Source of the DNA: Zygnema cylindricum | Lineage: Eukaryota > Streptophyta > Zygnematophyceae > Zygnematales > Zygnemataceae | Direction: 5' to 3' | DNA: 64,000 nucleotides | Assembly (NCBI GenBank): GCA_037447655.1 | Contig: JBBHKE010001630.1 | Span: 64,001-128,000 of the forward strand | In this document: positions 18,400 through 30,571 of the stretch, one piece after another | Layout of the letters: each line of letters begins with the position of its first letter | Numbering within the stretch: the stretch's first letter is position 1 | Translations under genes and position numbers: made by a program | Notes under the pieces: model-generated | The model's database searches: none | What the model was told of the DNA's origin: nothing | Seen by the model: the letters and a program-made list of their open reading frames with translations, nothing else

Positions 18400-19725
18400 C
18401 CTTAAGAGTGGTGTGCAATTTTTTTCTTGTGATAATCAGGCAGCGATCGTTATTGCTGCAAATCCTAAACATCATTCTAAAGCCAAATACATGGAGATTA
18501 GACTCAGTTTTGTTAGATAGAAGGTAGAAAACAAAATAATCAGTATAAAGTATAGTCTAGACTGCGAGATGGTAGCAGATATGATAACCAAACTTCTGTC
18601 TTCCCCTAAGCTAATTTTGTGCCGGGAGAAGTGTGGTCTCAAATTAAAAAGTGACTAGAAAATAAGGGGAGTGCAGAAATTATTGGTTGTTTGTTATTAT
18701 TTTGTAGGTCTAAAATGAAAGGCAGAAAAGATGCCAAGGCATTCTACTTCTAACTCCTCTCTTCAGCTCCCACAATTGTTGCAATAAGTTAAAGTTGAAG
18801 AGGAAGTTAGAGCCATGGTTGCCTATGTTGCTTAAAAAGATTGAGAGATAGGTGGTAGATTTTGGTATATTCACCAAAATATACTTGATGGACCCAGGAT
18901 TTGATCCTGGTACCTGCTCTCCGTCAAATCAGAAATAGTCAGTAACTTTATCCTATAGTCTACGATCGGTGCTGAGATATATGAGGTTTGATAGATATTT
19001 AAACTGTGACGCGTGAACAATTCATTTAACTGTAACTATAGATGTCGCGAATAGATACAATTTTGTAAAGTACGGAGTACAGTACGAATGCGCAACGGAT
19101 ACCGCACATTTTGTTTCGACAACGAAACAAATATCACGCAACAATTTATGACAGTTACGATTAAAATATGGTTTTGATCGGACAGCCACAAAGGACGGCA
19201 AGATCGCGGAATAAGATTTCGGCGGTTTTTGGTAACCGCCACATCGATCGACACGTGGCACGACAACATTGGATTACGCCATCTGCGGGGATTACAAAAA
19301 CGAATCTAGATATGACATGTGTCGGCTGGTTGGCCATGTCGTACAATGGTCGTATAGAAAGTACACCAACACCTGTACCTTTCTAAACGATATAGTATTT
19401 TGATTGGTGCCGTACTTCAATAGATAGTGTTTTAGAAAGAGATAGGACTTAGGAAAATTTGGAAGATAGGATCCTCTCTCCTAGAGAGCCTCTCTACAAA
19501 AGGTAAACTTTGACCCTCCATAACTTATTACTCCGAGGAGCAAATTCAGAGATTCTTTTTGCTATGGACTCAAGGGAGTCTTGCCTATACAAGGGTGGAG
19601 GTGGTAAGAATTTTTGTTTGCCAGGGTGGCAGTTAGTTTTGCTGAAACACAAAGGGTTCATGGTTATCCTAGAGGCTTTGTGTGAGCTACTTATTCTGAG
19701 GGCCAATAGAGGTCTCAGAGTTGCA
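18400..19725 (+). mobile_element. Copia family A 3' end: RNase H tail and LTR (18672-19725)
   Basis: Bases 18400-18658 encode the C-terminal end of family A RNase H (DNQAAIVIAANPKHH, MVADMITKL, REKCGLKLKSD then TAG), with an internal TAG. GAAAATAAGGGGAG is the polypurine tract, and the LTR runs from TGCAGAAATT at 18672 to GTCTCAGAGTTGCA at 19725. It contains the ABRE-like ACACGTGGCA at 19251-19260, and an antisense B-box-like GGATCAAATCC near 18895-18905. No 5' part of this element is present. Confidence 0.82.
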
Positions 19726-22700
19726 TATATTACCGTGAACTCTCATCGTCACTGTCACACTAATTTCGGCTAATTATTTTGGCTCATTCCGGCTCATACT
19801 GAACCAGACTTACCAAAATATTTTAAGTCTTCAAACTCTCTCCCTCGCACTCGAGGCGTCGAGAGGACTAAAGCTTTCCAAAACAACAAAGATTTCAAAT
19901 CTTTTTTCCGATTTTTACAAAATTATATTCGAAAATGGTGTCATTTATATCACATTGTCGAAATTGACCCTAACACTGAAGGAAAAACATGCACTAGATC
20001 TTTCTCCGATATTTATGTATATTGCATTTCCCAAAATAACATTTTCTGTAACAAATAGCGAGAACACACCTAATGTTATTGGAGCAGGAAAAAGTAATAG
20101 TAATAAATTGAAAGTATACCCTTTATTGCAAAATTTGCAATGGAAAATATCAAGGTGCAAAGGGGGTAAAGTAAAGACAAGCAAAATGGGAAAGTAAAAA
20201 TAAGAGAATAAGACAAGAAATTGAACAAAAAGGGAAATGTAACTAAATGTACCAAAATATTTAAGACTATCGAAGACGACTACCTAGGAATAGAAAAAAA
20301 TACATGACTACCCCCCAAAAACTAAGGTCCACACCCTTAAGATTATGATGGGAAAAGGTTTGTGGAAAGTTTAAGAGGCCCACGGTCATAAATCAAAGCA
20401 AAAACCTCCAATAAGATTGGCTTGCGCTCAATCAGGGAACAAAACAATTCCGGTAAAAATCATCGTGAAACCTCAGTATAGGGCTCATCAAACCGCAACT
20501 TATAAAAGTTGTTAATAAAAAGCAGTGTGAAAGATTGATACAGGGCTTTCCGAACCCTTAGATTCAAACGATTTCCACGTACAATTGCGTTGAAAATAGT
20601 CATTGGAGTTGTCCAAAGTGCCGAGTATCTTTGATGATGATTTGTTAAGCTGACCTTTCGAGTCTTGGTAAGAGTAATACCTTTCCTTGGAGTTGCAACG
20701 CCCGTATGCAATGCGGCACAAGAAGAAACGTGTGTCCTACTTGGATATGTGAGGACCACATCATCAAGGTTCCTCCCAAACCGATGGTGGAAAACCAAGA
20801 AACTCATGGAATTCAAAGACCATTAGGTAGGGAGAAAGGAGGGATTCATTGTGAAGCCTTTTTTTCACAATGTGTCGTGTTTCGACGCCAACTATAACCA
20901 TTCCTCCACGTTCAAGCATGGCGTCTCATGCCAACCCATTCCTCCACGTTCAAGAATGCACAGTATCGCAATAACACGCCTATGCCCACATTGAGTTTAG
21001 TCAACCCCTTAGACTTTTGGGTAATGGGTTGGGATGTAGATAACAAACCGCGTGCGGTCATAGAAGCAATAATTATTGGGCCACCCTCCATCCTAAGAGC
21101 TAGTAATGGATAGAATGATACAGGCAAATATAGAGTGTAACGAAGGTACACCCACTTTGCCCTGACTAGGGAATCTTTTATGAACACCAACGAATCCATG
21201 CCCTATGTTGTGAGGGTTAATCTCTTAGACAGAAATAGGGAAAATAATCTAATAACTATCTCTTTGGTAGACTTTTAGATCTAAAATCTCCGACTCTGGT
21301 GTTGTAATATAGAGTGGTTCGTGATGAAAAAAACATTGACCGAATCCCAACCCATTCGTGTAAACCTGCCGAATTTTAATTAACTACAAATGCACTCCGT
21401 TGAATTAAGATTTTAGCCACTAAAACTTGGAGAAAAAAAATTAGAGAAGGCTTCTACGGTTTGTCTATCTTGTAAGGTGAAGCCTATAAATAACGAGAAA
21501 ATTCAATTTCCATTTGCCATCGTGCTCATCCTTGCACTCTATGGTGCGTCATTTGTGCATTGAGATCAAATCTTTTTCCATTATTGTTGGATGTTGAGGA
21601 TTAGACAATGAGAAAAAATATGGTGACCTACTTTCTTTGCTACGCCCTAACGATAATATATTTTTGTACAGTCAACCGACCTGGTCCCCCAATTCCACCA
21701 ATTTATCAAATTCACCTGTCCTTAGCCCACCTCTACCAAGTTGGAGTTTTCCTTCTAGGGTGAGCCGTGCGAGCCATACGTCTTCACATAAAGGCCATTG
21801 TCTCTAAAAAAGAGGCCACGAGATGAGCCCAAGGACCTAAGTTGCCTAATAAAGGGTTGCTTGGACCAAAAAGCTCGGTCATAGGCCCAAACGGAGGAGA
21901 GTTGGGCACAGATCGCCATAGATGCGACAACAATGAAAAATTTGTCTTATAAATCACAACACAACCTTTTTTAGTAACGCCGTCATACAGGTGAAGAAAA
22001 AATGGTCAAGGGAAGACTCTTGGAGGTAGATGCAAAAAGTGCGATCTAATAAACGTTACAAGATTTTTTTTAAATCGAAAAGTCAGATCCTCCCAACGGG
22101 ATTAGAAAAATTCACTAGACATCGTCTTGAGTTCACAAGCTATCTTATGAGCCTCTTTGAACAAAAAAACAAAGCCTTAAAGTGGTGTTTCTTGAGGAAA
22201 TATATTTTACAAAATTAATAAAATAATTCAAATGATTTGCTTGTATAAAGGTGAGGGGAGCAAATCAAAGACATAGTAAATACCTCTTGGTCCAAGTCAA
22301 ACGATCCAAGGGGATCATGCACCTCAAAAAGTTGAATGACCTCTTCAAGGGCCAAAAGATGTAGCAAACGCGAAAAGTCAACAATTACTTTCAAACACGT
22401 AGATAGAGGGAATGGTCGGATAACTCAAGCACTGCAAGAAAATTCACCAACATGGCAAAGGTGGATAGTTTGTTGTAATTTGGTCGTGGAGTTTGTTTCA
22501 ACGTACGTCTACAAAGTGTTTTTTATTACCCTATATTATAAAATGAAATGTATTAATGTAGTTTACACATAACTAATGTGATATCTTTTTACAATGATTG
22601 TAATTTAAGTTTACTCCATGTTTACATGATTAAAAATTAATCAAAGCGCCAAAAATTGGCTTGGTTAAATTCGTTTGCTTTTGCCAAATTCAAAGTTTTG

Positions 22701-23606
22701 TTATGATTTTATTAACATTGCGTCTATATGCATAAACTTATAACATTATTGTACAAAACAACAAATTTGTACTTGTTGAAGTTTGTGTCAAAAATACAAA
22801 GCAATACATTTTGGAATCAAGATCATCTTGCCGATACTAAATGTTTTTTTTTTCTTTTACCTACATTTAATCGATTTCCGTCCAATTTATCGAGAAGGCT
22901 AATATTGCAATAAAATTATGATAAATCACGATAAGTTATCGGTTTGATAGTTATCGCGATAACTCAGTTAACCAAAAAAAAAACACCCCTTGCCTTTGAA
23001 GAGAGAGGTGGGAGAGTCGTTCGTTCATTTGTCCGCACATCATTATTTAACTATAGTAGTATGGACCCCCACCGCCCACCATTTATATCCCGGTAATTTT
23101 TGTTGGTCTCGGAGAAATATATCGAGCCCCTAGACCTTTCTATGTTTCAATCTATTGTATAGGTAACCTATCGAAAAAATAAGTTAGCGATTTTATTATG
23201 TCTCCCAAACAAAACTATAGTGTCGTAATAAACACATTGACACGAGTCAATATTGTTGACAAAAGTGCAAAATATCAATATATAAACTTGCGAATATCAC
23301 GATGAATTCGCATAGCGATACATCTAATACAATTTTGACCTATAAAAGACAACAAAACAGTAATAATATTAATATTTGGAATGAAAACTCTACAATATCA
23401 CAAGCTTGAATGTGGAGACTATCCATCCATGTCGCTAATTTATAATGTACCATACATCGTGAATCGCTATTAGTGTTAATGACATCAATGAGGTGCCCCT
23501 AAAATATGGGCCTTAAACCGAAAATAGAATTAATAATTGTATTTTTTCAACTACGCTAAGATAGGTACAGTTTAATTCGCGTCAATTACCCTAATTTGGG
23601 CTAGCT
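19726..23606. other. AT-rich intergenic sequence without recognisable genes
   Basis: I find no protein domain, RNA gene or clear transposon here. Short open frames, the longest a 118-codon minus-strand frame at 20460-20816, do not resemble any family I know. A 22-base direct repeat, CCATTCCTCCACGTTCAAG followed by ATG within three bases, occurs at about 20898 and 20938. The part from about 22880 to 23340 is rich in ATATCG/CGATAA motifs like those at 42540-44480 and 55550-56400. Confidence 0.5.
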
Positions 23607-24566
23607 AGGGAGTGTGCCAATATGTTCAAGTAAGCGTTTTTCTTCTGACGTTTTCACAAAAATTGGGACTTACAACAATAAAATCTTACGCCGTACGAAT
23701 AATGGGCAAGAACCAAAGTACATTTTGCGACATCTGGGAACTTGGAAGTACGCCAAATTTGGCATTATTATCATTTCGACCCACTTCCACGTCACGCCAG
23801 CTCATCTTCACACTTGTATTGGAATCAAATCGCGACATGATTTAAAAAAAAATAATGCACTATTAAAGAATAACAAAACGGTATTCCACGCGTGAAACGT
23901 CTTTGAAATTTTTTGAACGAAAAAGAGTACACTCTATATTTTTTTATGCTCGTGACGCACATGTATGTACGAAAATGACAAGCATGCACGGAGAAAAACT
24001 CGTTGGGGTCTCAAACCTCCACTTTCACTCATTGGTCCTTTGCAAAATTTTACGTCGTCCTCATCTCCCCCCCTCTTTCTCACTCAACCGCTCCTCTTTC
24101 TCTCTTCTTTAAATGAAATGCAACAATTATATTATCAAATTAAAGATATTTTTTTGTTTAATATTTTTGGTTTGAGTTTGATGGGATATCCAATGATAAA
24201 TGAAAAGAAAAAGAAATCGGAAAGCCATGGCGGAAAATCTACGTACTGATGACGTCACAAGGTAGCATGACTTCGGTATGTCACAAAACCCTAAACATCT
24301 ACAATGTGACAATGTCACAAAAACCTCGACATCTACAACCGTCGCCGTTTTTGTAGACGTCACCAATTTTAGGAAGTTTCATAGTCGTCTACATTTTGTT
24401 TCTTACTCTGTCGCACATTTTGTAGACGTCTACAATTGTCACATATTTGAAATAATGAAAGCGTAAGTAATGATTGCCATAGGAACACTATGAAAAGTAC
24501 ACCGTTAAATTAGGGCTAAAATCCAAAGTAACATTTCAAAGTTTCGGTTACATTGGCATACACCCT
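23607..24566. mobile_element. Non-autonomous TIR transposon, intact copy (960 bp)
   Basis: Its left end AGGGAGTGTGCCAATATG and right end ATTGGCATACACCCT form an imperfect terminal inverted repeat. A second copy (45137-45659 plus 54070-54623) is split by a copia insertion and shows ends AGGGTGTGTGCCCATG and CATGAGCATACACCCT, flanked by TA on both sides. Inside there is a perfect 12-base palindrome GTAGACGTCTAC and several TGTCACA/TGTAGACGTC motifs. No transposase is encoded. TA flanks would suit a Tc1/mariner-type origin, though the superfamily is uncertain. Confidence 0.7.
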
Positions 24567-24751
24567 TAATGATACCTTACGGATGACACATGGCTGACGG
24601 TGCAGGAAGACATGAACCTTCCCGGTACCGCCTGTTTGACGACGTGTTGTCAAAGATGGAGTAAGCGCCTTAAAGGGTTGGCGGTAAACATCACGGACAA
24701 ACGTATTTTTACACGTTGGCTAGATATCCCTCAAAACTACACCCTGTATCG
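24567..24751. other. Short host spacer with TSD of the nested copia element
   Basis: The last five bases, TATCG at 24747-24751, are repeated at 42525-42529 and mark the insertion site of the reversed family A element. Nothing else is recognised. Confidence 0.7.
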
Positions 24752-25418
24752 TGCAACTCTGAGACCTCCATAGGTCCTCGGAGTAGGCAGCTCACAGAAA
24801 GCCTCTAGGATAACCCTAACCCCTTTGTGTTTCAACAAGAATAAATGCCTCCCTGGCGGACAAAACCTTTGACCACCTTCACCCTGTGAAGAGAAGACTC
24901 CCTTGAGTTGATAGCAAAAAAAATCTCTGAATTTGCTCCCCTGAGCAGTAAGTTATGAAGGGTCAAAGTTGACCTTTTGTACAGAAGCTTTTTGGGAGAG
25001 AGGGTCCAACCTATCAAATTTTTCTAAGTCCTATATCTCTCTAAAACTCTATCTACTGAAGTACGTCACCAATCATAATACTATATCTTACAGAAAGGTA
25101 CAGGTGCCCGTGTACTTTATGTACGGCCATTCTACAACATGGCCAACAAGTCAACACATGTCATTTTTGGATTCGTTCCTGTAATCCCCGGAGATGGCGT
25201 ATTCCAAAATGGTTGTGCCACGTGTGAATCGATGTGACATTGACCGCAAACCGCCGAAAACGTATTCCGCGATCTCGGCATGCTTCGCGTCCGTCTGATT
25301 AAACCAAATTTTAATCGTAGCCGTCATAAATACTACCGTGATATTTGTTTCGCCTTCGAATTAAAGTGCGCGGCATCCGTTTCGGATGTTCCGTACGCCG
25401 TACATTACAAATTGAATC
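24752..25418 (-). repeat. 3' LTR of reversed family A element, outer part
   Basis: This is the R/U5-side part of the LTR in element orientation. Its reversed end carries ATGGAGGTCTCAGAGTTGCA, which contains the conserved in-LTR ATG. A G-box CCACGTGTG lies at about 25218-25226. It stops at GAATC (25414-25418), where family B is inserted; the LTR resumes at 36880. Confidence 0.88.
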
Positions 25419-26396
25419 TGTTGAATTTGGAAATCTTTAGTTCACTAGATAAGGCTGTGAGGGGAGATTTAGGACTTAGAATAATTTCATCTAAGTCAAT
25501 TTTACTACTGACCTCTAATAGTGCGACAGTAGCAGGTAGACAGTAGAGTGTACTGTACGACTGTAGGGACACATGTTGAAATTGAAGACAGTGCAGGTAT
25601 TCCGAAGTGACAACAACACCCACAGCCACGTGTCATTAATCATACGGGCGGTTTCAGAAAATCGTACGGATAGAGACTAAGCCAAACATCCGAGAAAGGA
25701 GCGTAAGAGGATCGTTGATGCAAACCGAGTCGACGGACGCGATTTAAGTGGGGATCACATTGACTGAGTGCGCCGTACGAACTCATGATGATTCGTACCA
25801 TTTGACCGACAGACATTTTGACTGTTGTGAATAGTGCTGACTAAGCACCGGCAACATTTACTGTACGAACGATATCTGTAAATATTTGGGAAACAAATAT
25901 TTGTTGTTTAGCGTATTATAAAATAGTGTTACATTAGTAGATTTGTTGCAGGTAGCAAATAGGGTTTAGAAAAGTACTTACGGAATAGTAAAATACAGTT
26001 TAGATAGTTTGTTAGAACAAAGAACAGTACTATAGTATAGGGAACATATTTAGTATGGTACAGTAGATACTCACAGTGAGTATATAGTTTAGGACTTAGT
26101 CAAAATTATGCATCCACTCTTGGGAATATAGTTTTTCTAAAGGCAGTTTATAAGAAACTTGCAGAGACTATTTCTTATGGTTGACTGGGTCAAATGATAT
26201 GAAACTTTGTGAGTTGTCATTTTATTATAAGGTGTAACACTGTGCTGAATTTGGTGCTAAGTGGCCCTTTCAGTCACATTCTGTGTCAGCTGAAAGTTGG
26301 CTGTTGGAGAAGGTACTTGATAGCTTCTGTTGGTTTTATGTCTACTTCCACTACAACAGCTGGTCCTCCACCTGCAACGGTGGTTGTAGAACAACA
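25419..26396 (+). repeat. Family B LTR 1 (5' LTR)
   Basis: It begins TGTTGAATTTGG and ends GTAGAACAACA. TATA-like GAGTATATAG lies near 26078-26087. The last 59 bases are coding: the Gag ATG is at 26338-26340 and the frame crosses the LTR end, the terminal CA forming the first two bases of a Gln codon. Confidence 0.9.
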
Positions 26397-27183
26397 AGTT
26401 ATGGGCCTTTCGTCAAGAGTTCCCATCTTCAATGGCCAAAAGTATGCATACTGGGCAGCAATGGTTGAATCTTCATTTGAAATTTCTGACTTACTGCGGG
26501 TCTTGGATGGCTCCCTTGATGAGACAGATTCGAGTTGGGCGAAAAAGAACTCAATGGCAAGGAACAATCTCATTCTTTGCATTTCAAAAAATCTGGTCAT
26601 GTCTCGGCTGAAAATGAAAAAGGCGAGTGAGATATGGACTTCACTAAAATCTGCTTTTGAGAAAGCAAATGTTCCGGAAGAGCTCTTGGTGGGTATAAAG
26701 ATTTGGGGATACAAATACTCGGGGGGGTCTATGGTTGAGTATTGTGATAATTTTCGTACACTTATTGATGCACACTCTTCAGCTGGTGGATCCTTTCCTG
26801 AGTTTCAGCAAGCTGCTTTGCTCATAAGGGGTCTTCCTAGTAGCATGAAAGGTGTTTCAGTTCAGTTAAAGAGTCATGATAAAGCTAACTGGTCTTTTCA
26901 GTTAGCATATAATCTCATATTGGAGGAAGAGACAAATACTAAACTCCTTGAGGGAGAGGGAAAGGTAGGGGCTTTTGCTACAGATTTTGAGAAGAGAAAT
27001 CAGTTTAATCAGAACAAAAATCAGTTTAATCAGAATCAGAATCAGTTTAATCAGCTTAATCAGAGGCAAAAAATGCCATCTTCTACCACTTGTTTTTATT
27101 GTTCTGAGAAGGGACATGGATACAGGTACTGTTCCAAGCTGAAAAAGGCAAATGAGACGACTTTATACAGACCCGGTTGGTAG
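26338..27183 (+). CDS. Gag of copia family B
   Basis: An open frame of 281 codons, the only intact copia Gag in the window. It starts at ATG 26338 inside the 5' LTR (MSTSTTTAGPPP), crosses the primer site as Gln-Val-Met-Gly, and continues SSRVPIFNGQKYAYWA, the usual copia Gag N-terminus. The middle has the expected helical capsid pattern (SEIWTSLKSAFEKAN; LLIRGLPSSM). An Asn/Gln/Phe repeat (NQFNQ units, 27000-27062) precedes a CCHC knuckle CFYCSEKGHGYRYC at 27091-27132. It ends at TAG 27181-27183; the frame then runs on into protease, so this stop may be a mutation within a once continuous Gag-Pol. Confidence 0.8.
   Translation: MSTSTTTAGPPPATVVVEQQVMGLSSRVPIFNGQKYAYWAAMVESSFEISDLLRVLDGSLDETDSSWAKKNSMARNNLILCISKNLVMSRLKMKKASEIWTSLKSAFEKANVPEELLVGIKIWGYKYSGGSMVEYCDNFRTLIDAHSSAGGSFPEFQQAALLIRGLPSSMKGVSVQLKSHDKANWSFQLAYNLILEEETNTKLLEGEGKVGAFATDFEKRNQFNQNKNQFNQNQNQFNQLNQRQKMPSSTTCFYCSEKGHGYRYCSKLKKANETTLYRPGW
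26397..26407 (+). promoter_or_regulatory. Primer-binding site, family B (half-tRNA type)
   Basis: AGTTATGGGCC directly follows the LTR. GTTATGGGCC is complementary to the anticodon loop and stem of eukaryotic initiator tRNA-Met (GGGCCCAUAAC), not to its 3' end. This is the internal 'half-tRNA' priming known for Drosophila copia and yeast Ty5. The match here is 10 bases; family A has 15. Confidence 0.65.
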
Positions 27184-30100
27184 CAAAGTCCTTATCACCG
27201 AGGTTTTTCAAGAAATCCAACCCGTGGATCTGCTCTTTTTTCAGCTTCTGCAACTGATTCAGATGAGTCTCTAAGCTTCAACAAGGAAGAGGAGGCGGAG
27301 CTATTTGCTATGGCAGCAGCCATGGAAGGTTTAAAAGATGCGGGATGGATCATGAACACGGGAGCATCAGCCCACTTGTGCAGGAACAAAGCTGCTTTTA
27401 AAAATCTGCAACAGATGTCCCCAAATAATATATACTATGCTTGTGGAATGAGTGTTCAAACATCAGCTCAGGGTGATATATCCTTCATGGTAGATGTAGG
27501 GGGTAAGTCGGTAGAGAGAACTCTTCATAATGTTTTATATGTTCCAGACTTTAAAAAGAATCTTTTTTGTACATCTCTAGTAGAGAGCAAAGGCTTTGAG
27601 TTCACTCTTAAAGGAGGTGGACAGGTTGTTAGCAAGAAAGGGAAAGTACCTGTCACAGGAACTCGAGATGCTAGCAAATGTACCGGATGGACTTGGCTGA
27701 ATATAAAGAAAATGATGTTCTCTACTCCAGTGTCCAATCTGATAATGAGTTGTGGCATAAAAGATTAGGACATATGAATTATGATAGCTTTAAGAAAATG
27801 GTGGTTTGGGGAAAGTTGAAGGAGTTTCTCTTACTTCTCATCCTATAAAATCATATGATGGTTGTTCACTTGGCAAGATCCACAGATAGCCATTCCCACA
27901 GGAAACAGATCACAGATCTAGCAAGGTTTTGCGGCTAATACATTCGGATGTTCTCGGACCTTCACAAGTGGCGTCAGCTGGAGGCGTCCACTATATCGTT
28001 ACTATCACAGATGACTACTCGCGATACACAAAAGTTTACTTCATGCAGCATAAAACTGAAGTGTTTACACACTTCAAGCACTACGAATCGTGGGCGGAGA
28101 AGCTTCATGGGGTTCCGATCCTGGCACTAAGATCGGACAACGGCGGAGAATATACGTCAAAAGAATTTGAACAGTTTCTTCTTCAGGAAGGTATCAGCCA
28201 CAATCTTACAGTTCCTTATACACCGGAACAGAATGGTGTGTCAGAAAGATTAAATAGGACAGTGACACAAAGTGCTCGGTCCATGCTTGCAGATAAAGGG
28301 CTAGATTTGAAATTCTGGGCTAAGGCACTTAACTGTGCTGTTTACATTAAAAACAGAATTGCTTCAAGATCTGTTAGCACTACACCGTATGATCTTTGGA
28401 CAGGAGAGAAACCTGATGTTAGTCACTTTAAAATCTTTGGAATCAAATGTTTTATTTTAGATACATCTAAGGAGAGATGGAAGATGGATGCAAAGGGTTT
28501 ACCGGGAATCTTTATGGGGTATGATGATAATGCAAAAGGGTACACGATATTTGTATTTGAAACACAAAAAATAATTGTCTCTAGGAATGTTTAGATCAAG
28601 GATGAACAGGATTCAGTTGACTTGTTTAAAGAACTAGAGGAACCGGCAAAAGAGAAACAGGAATATATCATCTTCCACCATACACAAAGAGTGTACTTTC
28701 CACCGGCAAGTGGAACCCATCTTCCCTCGGTTCCACCACTACCTTCACGAGGTGTTTCACTACAAGATCTAGATCAGGTGGAACCGACTGTTATATCAGA
28801 TCCGGCACAGATCTCGGAGCAAACCCGGTGGCCAAATCGAAAGTTGCCGACGATTCCAACCTCATAATTTTCGGGGGGAAGGAGATCTAGCAGCCGTTTG
28901 CAAGCAAGTTCTCACTTTGCTTTTTCTACAGCTACAAAGGAACCTCTAACTATTCAAGAGGCCTTTTCATCACCTGAGAGAAATCACTGGATTGGGGCGG
29001 CGAACGATGAAATGAAATATATTATAGAGGCAGAGACATGGGAGCTAGTGGATCTTCCTCAGGGCAGAAAAGCCATCGGCAGCAAATGGGTGTTCAAGGT
29101 GAAGCTGAACCCGGACAACACCATTGAAAGGTATAAGGCCAGACTTGTGGCCAAATGATACAATCAAAAAGAAGGTATTGACTTCGCAGAAACCTTCTCT
29201 CCGGTTGTCAGATTTTCCTACTGTCAGAATTCTGCTAAATCTAGCTGCTATAGATGATATGGAAATCCATCAAATGGATGTTAAAACTGCCTTTTTGCAT
29301 GGAGAATTTGAAGAAACTATTTATATGAAGCAGCCTGACATGTATTTAGAAAAAGGAAAGGAAGAGCAAGTATGTTAATTGATGAAATCCTTGTTTGAGC
29401 TGAAACAAGCCCCTAGGCAATGGAATCTTAAGTTGGATGAATTTTTGACTGGGCTGGGCTTCAAGAGGATTAGCTCAGATCACTCTGTGTATGTTTTACA
29501 AGGAGAGGATGGGATACTATAGATTGCTGTATATGTGGATGACCTTTTATTATTAAGCAAATCAATGAATGAAATAAATCGTATTAAAGCAGCTTTAAGG
29601 TCTAGGTTTGAAATGAAAGACCTCGATGAGGCAAAGTATATCTTAGGTATACAGATAGAGAGGGATAGAAAGAAAAAGCTGATTATGTTAACTCAGAAAA
29701 AAGGAATAGGTAATATGCTGGAAAAATTTGAAATGAAAGATGTAAAAGGGTCTGTAACCCCCATGGAATTCAGACAGAAATTGGAAGGGAATGACTCAGA
29801 TTCAGGCATAATGGTTAGTGAGAGTCTAGAGTCACGGGAGGAAGAGTTCATGGCCTCTAAGCCATACAGACAGGTAGTTGGAAGTCTAATCTATTTTATG
29901 AACTGCACAAGACCTGATATTGCATCATCTGTGGGAGTCCTGAGTAGAAGTCTGCAAAATCCTAAAAGTGAGTAGAAGTTTGCAAAATCCTAAAAGGGCA
30001 GACTGGGAAGCAACAAAAAGGGTTCTGAGATATATTTTGCAGGAACTCGGAATCTCAAGCTTGTACTCGGAGGAGGAGAGGTGAAAATACACACTTGGAG

Positions 30101-30548
30101 CGACGCTAGCTATGGAGACATGCCAAGCCAAAAATCTACAACCGGCTTTGTTCTGAAAATTGGAGATGGAACTTGCTGCTGGAGCAGCAAATTACAAAAA
30201 GTTACAGCTCAATCCATAATGGAGTCAGAATATATGGCAGCAGCTTCCGCCCTTAAAGAGCTTCTATGGGTCAAATCTATTTTAGAGGAACTTGGCTACA
30301 TGCAGATAGGACCTCAGGCTATCTGGTACGACAACCAGGCAGCCATTGCAATTGCCTCTAACCCTAGCCATCACTTTAAGAGCAAACACATGGATGTTAG
30401 GCTTCATTTTGTCAAAGAAAATGTTCTTGCAAAAGTTATTAAATTATATTATTTACCAGATGAAAAGATGGTGGCAGACATGCTAACCAAAGCCCTTCCT
30501 GCTCTTAAGTTGCAATTTTGCAGAGAGGCTATTGGGTTGAGTGAGTAA
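27184..30548 (+). pseudogene. Pol of copia family B element 1 (protease, integrase, RT, RNase H)
   Basis: Order is protease, integrase, RT, RNase H, as in Ty1/copia. The protease motif reads IMNTGASAH: the catalytic Asp is Asn (27355-27357). Integrase (27929-28594) has HSDVLGP, RSDNGGEYTS and EQNGVSERLN, giving an intact D,D,E triad. RT begins around 28898 (KWVFKVKLNPDN, ERYKARLVAK) and has YVDDLLLLSK at about 29530. RNase H runs from 30081 (TWSDASYGD, ESEYMAA, YDNQAAIAIA) to GLSE at 30548. Stops and frameshifts occur near 27768, 28594, 29156 and 29378, and a 28-base tandem duplication at about 29942 breaks the RT-RNase H link. Confidence 0.88.
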
Positions 30549-30571
30549 GTGAGTCTAAAGATTTAGGGGAG

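Noticed and set aside
19510-19773. 87-codon plus-strand frame
   Set aside because: It lies within the U5 side of a family A LTR, and related short frames recur in other LTRs without conservation of the reading frame.
20460-20816. 118-codon minus-strand frame
   Set aside because: No recognisable domain, no second copy and no flanking gene structure; length is possible by chance in this AT-rich spacer.
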